In this document: positions 1 through 4,991 of the stretch, piece by piece
How positions within the stretch are numbered: the first letter of the stretch is position 1
Layout: each line of letters starts with the position of its first letter
Source: an uncultured bacterium
GTDB taxonomy: Bacteria > Bacteroidota > Bacteroidia > Bacteroidales > Bacteroidaceae
Assembly (NCBI GenBank): GCA_905215655.1
Contig: CAJMQT010000076.1
Location: 1 to 9,320 of the forward strand
Direction of reading: 5' to 3'
Length of the DNA: 9,320 nt
The notes under the pieces: model-generated
What the model saw: the letters and a program-made list of their open reading frames with translations, nothing else
The model's database searches: none
Told to the model about the DNA's origin: nothing
Made by a program: the position numbers and the translations under genes

Positions 1-19
1 TGAAAGGTGAGAGAAATAC

Positions 20-52
20 AAAATTAAAGTAAGTGAAACGAACTTTAATTTT
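20..52. other. AT-rich hairpin, possible terminator of an upstream gene
   Basis: An 11-bp perfect inverted repeat (arms 20-30 and 42-52, core AAATTAAAGT / ACTTTAATTT) encloses an 11-base loop and is followed by a short T-rich stretch. It could terminate a gene that ends left of the window; the window itself opens with TGA, which might be that gene's stop codon. The stem contains only one G-C pair, so a structural role is uncertain. Confidence 0.3.
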
Positions 53-87
53 TATTTCCGAACCGAATCTAATTTTATTTAAAGATT

Positions 88-192
88 ATGAAAGGATTGA
101 TAAACAGATTTTTAGAGAGTGAAATGTTTAAACATTATTGTGTGAATGTCATCAGAATATATAATTGCGGGTTCGCAAATACGTATAAGTAG
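88..192 (+). CDS. possible small protein of 34 residues
   Basis: An ATG at 88 opens a 34-codon frame ending in TAG at 190-192. The product starts MKGLINRFLESEMFKHY and carries two cysteines. It sits just before the strong terminator at 216-263, so something in this stretch is transcribed rightward. I recognise no family. The stretch is AT-rich and a frame of this length can arise by chance; the terminator could equally close the transcript of a gene left of the window, with this stretch as its 3' untranslated region. No convincing TAnnTTTG promoter or ribosome binding site precedes it. Confidence 0.2.
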   Translation: MKGLINRFLESEMFKHYCVNVIRIYNCGFANTYK

Positions 193-215
193 GTAATGGA
201 AGAGAGAGAGTTTTC

Positions 216-263
216 AGCGGCTCGGTATTGCAACAGCAACGGCAATATCGAGCCGCTTTTTTT
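216..263 (+). terminator. strong intrinsic (rho-independent) terminator
   Basis: A 16-bp stem (216-231 with 242-257, containing one G-U pair and otherwise perfect) encloses a 10-base loop and runs straight into seven T residues (257-263). This is a textbook intrinsic terminator for rightward transcription coming from the left edge. It also shows that the nuclease reading frame cannot naturally start at the more upstream ATG at 196, because the terminator would lie inside the gene. Confidence 0.88.
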
Positions 264-292
264 GTTTATAACGCCGGGATTTGTTAATTTAG
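261..292 (+). promoter_or_regulatory. candidate Bacteroidota promoter of the nuclease gene
   Basis: TTTG at 261-264 (the last part of the terminator T-tract) is followed after exactly 20 bases by TAATTTAG at 285-292. That is one mismatch from the Bacteroidota -7 consensus TAnnTTTG, with the usual 19-21 base spacing from the -33 TTTG. The last base of the -7 element is only 8 bases before the ATG at 301, so a transcript from here would be leaderless or nearly so. This is an inference from motif spacing alone. Confidence 0.35.
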
Positions 293-300
293 CCGACGTT

Positions 301-1164
301 ATGAAGAAAACAACACTTTCGATAATCGTTTTTTGCGCCGTCGCTATGCTCTTGTCATGCGGCACAGACGGCAAAAGAAAACCGCTGATGGGCGGCATAA
401 GGAGCGCGCTCGCAGCCGAAACGTCGGGCGCAGGGTTGAACGGCAACGAAGATAACGCCGCCGGCGGGGGTGCCGAAACGGGCGGTAAACTCGAAATACC
501 GGCTCCGCTGACCGACCGCGACGAGCAGATATTGAGCCGGACGGGTTACACCGTGTCATACAACAAAACGACAATGCTGCCCAACTGGGTGGCGTGGCAG
601 TTGACAGCCGACCGCCTCGAAGGCACGGCAAAGCGCCCGCAAAGGGCTTTTCATGCCGATGACGACGTGCCCGAGCCGAGAGCCGTGGACGCCGACTACT
701 ATAACTCGGGTTACGACCGCGGGCACATGTGTCCCGCGGCAGACAACAAATGGAGCGAGACGGCTATGTATGAGTCGTTCCTCTTCACCAACATGTGCCC
801 GCAAAACCATAATCTGAACGTGGGCGACTGGAACGAGATGGAGCAGGCGTGCCGCCGTTGGGCAAAGCGCTACGGCAGCGTCTACATCGTCTGTGGACCG
901 ATACTGTACAAGGGCAGGCACAGGACAATAGGACGTCATAAAGTAGTCGTGCCCGAGGCGTTCTTCAAAGTGGTGCTCTGCATGGAAGGAACGCCCAAGG
1001 CAATAGGCTTCATCTATAAAAACACGGCAGGCAACCGTCCGAAAGGCGACTACATGAACAGCGTCGACGAGGTGGAGCGCATCACCGGCATTGACTTCTT
1101 CCCCTCCCTTCCTGACGACATCGAAAACCGCGTCGAGGCAGGATGTAAGTTGGAAGAGTGGTGA
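301..1164 (+). CDS. DNA/RNA non-specific endonuclease (DRGH/NUC1 family), lipoprotein
   Basis: A 287-residue protein. Residues 1-20 form a lipoprotein signal peptide with the lipobox LLSC, placing the lipidated Cys at 20. A low-complexity Gly/Ala/Glu linker (about 35-63) tethers the enzyme to the membrane. The catalytic domain (about 65-287) is a beta-beta-alpha-metal nuclease. The DRGH motif is at 139-142 with His142 as general base. Asn173 and Glu181, in NVGDWNEME, sit where the Serratia nuclease has its Mg-binding Asn119 and Glu127. Family members cut single- and double-stranded DNA and RNA without sequence preference; a cell-surface form suits scavenging nucleotides or degrading extracellular DNA. 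The ATG at 301 is chosen over an in-frame ATG at 196 because it starts exactly at the signal peptide and avoids the terminator. The gene is clearly GC-richer than the following one. It stands alone, with 166 bases before the next gene and no obvious terminator between them. Confidence 0.94.
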   Translation: MKKTTLSIIVFCAVAMLLSCGTDGKRKPLMGGIRSALAAETSGAGLNGNEDNAAGGGAETGGKLEIPAPLTDRDEQILSRTGYTVSYNKTTMLPNWVAWQLTADRLEGTAKRPQRAFHADDDVPEPRAVDADYYNSGYDRGHMCPAADNKWSETAMYESFLFTNMCPQNHNLNVGDWNEMEQACRRWAKRYGSVYIVCGPILYKGRHRTIGRHKVVVPEAFFKVVLCMEGTPKAIGFIYKNTAGNRPKGDYMNSVDEVERITGIDFFPSLPDDIENRVEAGCKLEEW

Positions 1165-1330
1165 TATCAAAAAAACTTTCTTACTTTTTTACATCTTGTT
1201 AAAAATGTAACTATTTGAACAGAATTATATATTATGTTGAATAAAACATGGAGAACTTAGGCAAGAATGTTGGTTAAAGTTGGTGCGCTTGATTTATGGA
1301 TAAAAGTTATATAAAAGGAAAAATGATTTT

Positions 1331-2197
1331 ATGAGCAAGATATCAACACGTTTCTACAACGACCATGAGGTAAGAGCAGTTTGGGATGAAGAACATTCCA
1401 AATGGTGGTTTTCTGCTGTAGATATAGTCGCCGCAATAACAGAAAGCCCTAATCCAAGAAAGTATTGGAGTGTCTTAAAAAACAGATTGAAAAAGGCGGG
1501 AGATGAGTTGACTACACGTTGTAGTCAACTGAAAATGACTTCTGCCGATGGAAAGAAATATGCGACAGACTGTTATTCACAAGATGATATTACAGAACTG
1601 GTAAAAGCTATTCCAAGTAAGAAAGCAAAAGATTTTCTTGATTGGTTTACGTATAGTGACAATACAATTGACGGCAGAAGCCGGAAAAAAGCCTACACTT
1701 TTATGGAAAGCAATCTAATAGAAATCAAGGATGTAGGAACAGTAAAAGCCTTGCAGCAGATTCATGGCTATATTTTCGGCGGATTATATGATTTTGCCGG
1801 AAAGATACGGACAAAGACTATATCTAAGGGTGACTTTATATTCTGTCTTGCAGAATATCTGATGCAAAACCTGCAAACCATTGAGCTAATGCCGGAAAAT
1901 ACTTTTGATGAAATCGTGGATAAATATGTAGAAATGAATGTTGCACATCCTTTTATGGAAGGCAACGGGCGAAGTACACGTATTTGGCTTGATTTGATTT
2001 TCAAGAAGCGGTTGGGAAAATGCGTTGACTGGAGCAAAATTAGCAAAACGGATTATCTTAACGCTATGATAGAAAGTCACATGGACAGTGGAAAAATAAG
2101 AGACTTGTTAAAACAGGCTTTGACCGACAAAATTAATGACCGTGAGATTTTTATGAAAGGCATTGACTATTCTTATTATTATGAACAGGAGGAATAA
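1331..2197 (+). CDS. Fic-domain protein adenylyltransferase with N-terminal Bro-N domain
   Basis: A 288-residue two-domain protein. Residues about 8-106 look like a Bro-N (BRO/phage antirepressor N-terminal) domain, with WWFSAVDIVAAI near 25-36 and a C-terminal DFLDWF. Residues about 120-288 form a Fic domain with the motif HPFMEGNGR at 206-214: His206 is catalytic, Glu210 holds the metal position, and Asn212 and Arg214 bind ATP phosphates. The C-terminus has SYYYE (Ser281 to Glu285), matching the class III inhibitory motif (S/T)xxxE(G/N) of Neisseria meningitidis NmFic, except that Gln follows instead of Gly/Asn. The enzyme probably transfers AMP to protein hydroxyls and is restrained by its own C-terminal helix; the target is unknown, and the Bro-N part may bind DNA or partner proteins. 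The A-rich leader AAAAGGAAAAATG precedes the ATG. The gene is visibly AT-richer than its neighbours, which suggests horizontal acquisition. No separate antitoxin gene is adjacent, as expected for class III. Confidence 0.95.
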   Translation: MSKISTRFYNDHEVRAVWDEEHSKWWFSAVDIVAAITESPNPRKYWSVLKNRLKKAGDELTTRCSQLKMTSADGKKYATDCYSQDDITELVKAIPSKKAKDFLDWFTYSDNTIDGRSRKKAYTFMESNLIEIKDVGTVKALQQIHGYIFGGLYDFAGKIRTKTISKGDFIFCLAEYLMQNLQTIELMPENTFDEIVDKYVEMNVAHPFMEGNGRSTRIWLDLIFKKRLGKCVDWSKISKTDYLNAMIESHMDSGKIRDLLKQALTDKINDREIFMKGIDYSYYYEQEE

Positions 2198-2202
2198 ATA
2201 TT

Positions 2203-2356
2203 AGCAAGATACCAATATTTTTTCTATAACGACCACGAAGCAAGCGATGTTTTAAAAACTAAGTTTTTCCAAATGCTAATTCTCAACAAAGTGATAAAGG
2301 CATACAACAATAACACCAACAGGAAAACGGTTAATAAACATAGACGAACAGAATAA
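2203..2356 (+). pseudogene. decayed fragment of a second Bro-N (Fic-like) gene start
   Basis: Six bases after the Fic stop codon, 2203-2253 aligns with the first codons of the Fic gene (1334-1383). Shared blocks are AGCAAGATA, CAA, TTTCTA, AACGACCA and GTTT, and the copy has one extra base near 2217-2220. After the insertion the frame reads FYNDHEASDVL against FYNDHEVRAVW in the intact gene. Differences inside the FYNDHE codons are all silent third-position changes (TAC/TAT, CAT/CAC, GAG/GAA), so the copy comes from a diverged gene that once coded, not from a fresh slip duplication. The start codon position has no ATG and the +1 insertion breaks the frame. The open frame then runs to TAA at 2354-2356 without further recognisable Bro-N sequence. 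The intact part is about 50 bases; the end point given is only the end of that frame. Confidence 0.6.
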
Positions 2357-2381
2357 AATAATCATATACACCGCCAATTCT

Positions 2382-2978
2382 CTACAACGAGCAGAAGAAC
2401 GTGACCAAAAACGGGACGGAGAAATCAACGCAGAAGCCGTGGAAGATGGAGACAATCACGAAGTCCTGACCCGACGCCCTCGTGATAATCGGCAGGGTGG
2501 TGTCCATGGTCGTGGCGCCACCCATGCTTATCGGCGCCAATTTTCCAAAGTATCTTGCCAGCAGCGGGGCGCAGAGCAAGGTGATGATTTCACGCATGAT
2601 ATTTGCAAGTAATGCCACGGTGCCCAATTCGGCACCACGATATTCTGTAATGAAAATGCTCGAAAGAGAATAGTAGCCGAAGCCCGAACCGACAGCAAGG
2701 CAGTCGGTGAGGCTGCGGTGTGACAGTAATGCCGAGGCGGCAGCCGTACCGGCAAGCGTGCCTGCAACGGTCATAAGGGGCAGGAGCGTCAGACGGGGAT
2801 TTATGTTCCTGAAACTGCGCAACATCTTGGTGTCGCAGCCGATGCTTATTCCCACGCAGAACATCAGTGCGCAGAGCGAATAATACGACAGCGAGGATGG
2901 GACGTCAAGATGCGGGAAATACAGCCCGACGGCTATTCCCGCTGCAAAGAAACCGACGATGATCAGACTTCCCTTCAT
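2382..2978 (-). CDS. lysO: LysO-type lysine exporter, large (C-terminal) subunit
   Basis: A 198-residue integral membrane protein with about five to six hydrophobic segments (near 3-20, 32-48, 62-85, 92-110, 119-141, 172-196). It matches the second part of E. coli LysO (YbjE, DUF340/Lys_export). Conserved stretches are GSGFGYYSLSS (97-107), TEYRG (111-115), NIMRE (126-130) and GGATTMDTTLP (153-163), followed by a late HG at 180-181. The acidic residues Asp and Glu in these stretches fit cation-coupled export of lysine. E. coli LysO is a single chain of about 300 residues; here the 91-residue upstream gene supplies the missing N-terminal part (91 + 198 = 289). Its ATG overlaps the upstream stop codon as ATGA (2975-2978), so translation is probably coupled. 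The gene ends convergently with the Fic region, and no clear terminator hairpin is visible after its stop at 2382-2384. Confidence 0.9.
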   Translation of the reverse strand: MKGSLIIVGFFAAGIAVGLYFPHLDVPSSLSYYSLCALMFCVGISIGCDTKMLRSFRNINPRLTLLPLMTVAGTLAGTAAASALLSHRSLTDCLAVGSGFGYYSLSSIFITEYRGAELGTVALLANIMREIITLLCAPLLARYFGKLAPISMGGATTMDTTLPIITRASGQDFVIVSIFHGFCVDFSVPFLVTFFCSL

Positions 2979-3250
2979 TTCTTCTCCTCCTTTTTACATA
3001 TATATTTCCACAGCAGCCATGAGAACGCCACGGTGCCCATGCCGCCACCGATGGTGAGCAGGAGCGCTTCGGCACCGAGCGTCTGTATGCCCGACACGAT
3101 ACGCGGATTGCCGCCCACCTCTATGCCGAGCAGGAAGAGCAGCAGCCATATCAAAACGGTCGTCACGGACGAGAGATGTCCGGTGTTTCTGTTCCGCAGA
3201 AGATATCCCACGGCAATGCCGCAGAGCATTATAAGGACTATTATCAGCAT
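2975..3250 (-). CDS. LysO-type lysine exporter, small (N-terminal) subunit
   Basis: A 91-residue membrane protein with three hydrophobic segments (near 1-18, 30-46, 58-84) and a basic/acidic tail ending KKEEKK. It corresponds to the N-terminal portion of single-chain LysO, with LLLFLLGIEVGGNP (36-49) as the recognisable stretch; the next gene carries the rest. The two products together probably form the exporter, which removes excess lysine and toxic lysine analogues. The ATG at 3250-3248 fits the first membrane segment directly. It is the first gene of a two-gene leftward operon with a well-formed promoter at 3329-3360 and an untranslated leader of roughly 70 bases. The frame is intact, so the split is an encoded two-subunit form and not a frameshift. 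I recall this arrangement as common in Bacteroidota. Confidence 0.88.
   Translation of the reverse strand: MLIIVLIMLCGIAVGYLLRNRNTGHLSSVTTVLIWLLLFLLGIEVGGNPRIVSGIQTLGAEALLLTIGGGMGTVAFSWLLWKYICKKEEKK
2986..2991 (-). promoter_or_regulatory. Shine-Dalgarno sequence for the large lysO gene, inside the small gene
   Basis: On the minus strand AGGAGG lies seven bases before the large-subunit ATG and inside the codons for the KKEEKK tail of the small subunit. Together with the ATGA overlap it marks the start of the large gene. Strong Shine-Dalgarno sites are uncommon in Bacteroidota, so this may serve coupled re-initiation, although Lys/Glu codons alone can create such a string. Confidence 0.55.
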
Positions 3251-3328
3251 TGTCTGAATGATGTTTCTTGGTTTACGTTAGCCGGTTGTCTGTCGGGCTT
3301 GTTCTTAGGGCAACCCGTTGACGGCGGT

Positions 3329-3360
3329 CAAAGGTATATCATTTTCAGGGATTGGGCAAA
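3329..3360 (-). promoter_or_regulatory. Bacteroidota-type promoter of the lysO operon
   Basis: On the minus strand TTTG (3360-3357) is followed after exactly 20 bases by TACCTTTG (3336-3329). This matches the Bacteroidota consensus TTTG - N19-21 - TAnnTTTG without mismatch. Transcription would begin near 3322-3325, leaving a leader of about 70 bases before the ATG at 3250, too short for a lysine riboswitch. The -33 element lies only three bases from the TTAA that borders the inserted repeat element at 3368-3542, so sequence upstream of this promoter was set or replaced by that insertion. Confidence 0.75.
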
Positions 3361-3367
3361 TTCTTAA

Positions 3368-3542
3368 CCTGCATTATTCATAGGCTTTCGTTACGAGAGT
3401 TCCAAATGTCTGTGCGTCAGTGAAAGCACAGCGATGACGATGCCGGATGTAGTAAATCCTACTTCCAAAGAGGAAGAGCGAGCACTTTGCTGACGTACAG
3501 GCAGTTGGGACTCGCAGTAGAAACGCCTATGAATAATGCAGG
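3368..3542. mobile_element. MITE-like element with 18-bp terminal inverted repeats and TTAA flanks
   Basis: A 175-bp element bounded by perfect 18-bp inverted repeats, CCTGCATTATTCATAGGC at 3368-3385 and its complement at 3525-3542. It is flanked by TTAA on both sides (3364-3367 and 3543-3546). TTAA fits a 4-bp target-site duplication, but because TTAA is itself palindromic it could also be part of a 22-bp repeat. Complementarity continues inward: TTTC/GAAA, CGAG/CTCG, and 3400-3420 against 3490-3510 with only one true mismatch and several G-U pairs. The element can therefore fold as a hairpin of about 50 bp with a small apical stem (CTTCC/GGAAG, 3462-3476). No coding frame fills it. Ends beginning CC with TTAA targets resemble some IS1380-family elements, so it may be a non-autonomous derivative moved in trans; the family assignment is from memory and uncertain. 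Confidence 0.75.
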
Positions 3543-3546
3543 TTAA

Positions 3547-4063
3547 CTCTTGATTTGAAAATTCTTTACATTTTTATCGCCGTTTTTCTGTCGGTTAACG
3601 CTCTCAGAATCGCGCCGTCGTGACGAACACGCTGTTTGGAGCGAAAAATCGAAAAATTCGAGCGCTTTGGTTAAAATGCAATATATTAACACTTTAACTT
3701 TTTACGAGTGCCTTTGAAAAAGTAAAAGTGGCACTCTTATGATGTAAAAGTGGCACTTTTACATCGCAAAAGAGGCACTTTTACAACTCAAAAGAGGCAC
3801 TTTTACCTCTGAAAAATGCCATTTTCGGACGAAAAATCGAATTTAAATGTAAACCAAGGTTAATTTTATTCTCGTTTTGTCTTACGAAATTAACTTTTAA
3901 AAATAATTCGTTTTCTATTTTGAAAAAATCATTTGTCCTGATTTTTTACCGTTTTCTTGTTTGCATTTTTTTCATCTTTCAATATTTTGAGAAAAACGTA
4001 TCGCAAGCGAAAAACGCAACCATTTTAATGCCGATTTGGGTTAAAAAAATCAAATTTAACGGA
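3547..4063. other. gene-free AT-rich intergenic region
   Basis: About 520 bases between the MITE-like element and the promoter of the Nif3 operon hold no credible gene on either strand. Visible structure is the 22-bp repeat array at 3724-3833 and a small inverted repeat at about 3639-3662 (AGCG...CGAA/TTCG...CGCT). The string CGAAAAATCGA occurs twice, in that small repeat and just after the array. The rest (3840-4060) is T- and A-rich without recognisable motifs. Confidence 0.7.
3724..3833. repeat. tandem array of 22-bp near-palindromic repeats
   Basis: Four consecutive 22-bp units start at 3724, 3746, 3768 and 3790, and a degenerate fifth starts at 3812. Each has a conserved 17-base core, AAAAGWGGCACTTTTAC (the first reads AAAAGTGGCACTCTTAT), and a variable 5-base tail (GATGT, ATCGC, AACTC, CTCTG). 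With its flanking bases the second unit forms GTAAAAGTGGCACTTTTAC (3744-3762), a palindrome with 9-bp arms around one central G. A degenerate copy in opposite orientation sits just before the array (3700-3715, TTTTACGAGTGCCTTT). The 5-base tails are far too short for CRISPR spacers. Possible roles are a multi-site protein-binding array, a transcript-end structure, or a dispersed genomic repeat. Confidence 0.85.
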
Positions 4064-4102
4064 GCAAAGATAAAGAAATAGCGGAGAAATGGCTATCTTT
4101 GC
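4064..4102. promoter_or_regulatory. promoter of the Nif3 operon within a 9-bp inverted repeat
   Basis: TATCTTTG at 4094-4101 matches the Bacteroidota -7 consensus TAnnTTTG in the forward direction. It is preceded by its exact mirror, GCAAAGATA at 4064-4072 against TATCTTTGC at 4094-4102, so the reverse strand carries the same -7 element facing left. No TTTG is found at the right distance for the forward -33. Transcription would start near 4106-4109, about 95 bases before the GTG of the Nif3-like gene. The symmetry may mean a two-way promoter, an operator, or a hairpin. Confidence 0.5.
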
Positions 4103-4202
4103 AACTGAGTTAATAGGCGACGGGACGGACAGGATGTCGTGAAAGGCGGATTTGTCTGTTGTCTGTGACGCTCGAAACATAAACATATTAAAGCTGAAAA
4201 GC

Positions 4203-4988
4203 GTGAAAATAAGAGAAGTGGTTGACGCCCTTGAACGTTTCGCGCCTCTGCCCTTGCAGGAAGGATTTGACAATGCCGGCTTGCAAGTAGGATTGACGGA
4301 GGCGGAAGTATCAGGGGCTTTATTGTGTCTTGACGTGACGGAACAGGTGGTGGACGAGGCGGTAGCCTTGGGCTGCAACCTTATTGTGACCCACCATCCG
4401 CTGATATTCCGCCCGCTGAAACACATCTCCGATGAAAACGAAGTGCAGCGCACGGTAGTCAAAGCAATCAGAAACGGCGTCACCGTGGTGTCGATGCACA
4501 CAAACATCGACAACGCGCGGGGCGGCGTCAACTTCAAGATAGCCGAAAAGATGAGGCTCGGCAACGTGCGTTTCTTCGCCGGCAAGACGGTCGGCGGCAT
4601 AGAGTGCGGCAGCGGAGTGATAGGCGAGTTGGAGGAACCGATGGCTGCCGACGACTTCGTGATAATGCTCAAACGTACGTTCGACGTGGAGTGCGTGCAG
4701 TGTAACACGCTGCTGCGCCGACCGATACGCAGCGTGGCGATATGCGGAGGCGCAGGCTCGTTCCTCCTCGACGAGGCGATACAGAGCGGAGCGGATGCCT
4801 TCGTGACCGGCGAGATGCACTATCACGAGTACTTCGGGCACTCGCAGGAGATACAAATCGCCGTCATCGGACACTATCAGAGCGAACAATACACAAACGA
4901 AATATTCGAATCAATAATCAGGGAGGCGTGTCCCGGCGTGAAGACTTACCTCACAAAGACGAACACGAACCCTATAATCTATTTGTAA
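4203..4988 (+). CDS. Nif3-like dinuclear metal centre hexameric protein
   Basis: A 261-residue protein of the NIF3/YbgI/DUF34 family, which forms a ring-shaped hexamer with two metal ions per subunit. Its biochemical role is still unsettled, with proposals including GTP cyclohydrolase type I-like or metal-insertion activity. Metal ligands are visible: His64-His65 in THHP, Asp103 in HTNID, and His224 and Glu228 in GHYQSE. These line up with His63, His64, Asp101, His215 and Glu219 of E. coli YbgI. Other family marks are GFDNAGLQVG (21-30), CGGAGS (181-186), GEMHYHE (203-209) and the terminal NPIIYL. This is the short YbgI-like form without the PII-like insert of about 370-residue relatives. The GTG at 4203 gives the canonical N-terminus KIREVVDALE; an earlier in-frame TTG at 4152 would add 17 atypical residues. 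It is the first gene of an operon with the zinc-ribbon gene, with a 3-base gap. Confidence 0.95.
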   Translation: MKIREVVDALERFAPLPLQEGFDNAGLQVGLTEAEVSGALLCLDVTEQVVDEAVALGCNLIVTHHPLIFRPLKHISDENEVQRTVVKAIRNGVTVVSMHTNIDNARGGVNFKIAEKMRLGNVRFFAGKTVGGIECGSGVIGELEEPMAADDFVIMLKRTFDVECVQCNTLLRRPIRSVAICGGAGSFLLDEAIQSGADAFVTGEMHYHEYFGHSQEIQIAVIGHYQSEQYTNEIFESIIREACPGVKTYLTKTNTNPIIYL

Positions 4989-4991
4989 ATA

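Noticed and set aside
165..185. tRNA-like GGGTTCGCAAAT string
   Set aside because: It resembles a T-loop, but no acceptor, D or anticodon stems could be built around it.
196..300. N-terminal extension of the nuclease from ATG 196
   Set aside because: It would place the intrinsic terminator inside the gene and hide the lipoprotein signal peptide that begins at ATG 301.
2203..2356. Intact second Fic/Bro-N gene
   Set aside because: There is no start codon, a +1 insertion breaks the frame, similarity stops after about 50 bases, and the frame closes at 2354-2356.
1331..2356. Classical fic toxin-antitoxin pair
   Set aside because: The inhibitory motif is within the Fic protein's own C-terminus, and no small antitoxin gene is adjacent.
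2975..2978. Frameshift in a single lysO gene
   Set aside because: Both halves have proper start and stop, a Shine-Dalgarno site precedes the second, and the ATGA overlap is a standard coupled junction.
3724..3833. CRISPR array
   Set aside because: The units are directly tandem with only 5 variable bases between 17-base cores, far below spacer length, and no cas gene is present.
4152..4202. TTG-started N-terminal extension of the Nif3-like protein
   Set aside because: The 17 extra residues do not resemble the family, whose members start at KIREVVDAL; GTG at 4203 fits exactly.
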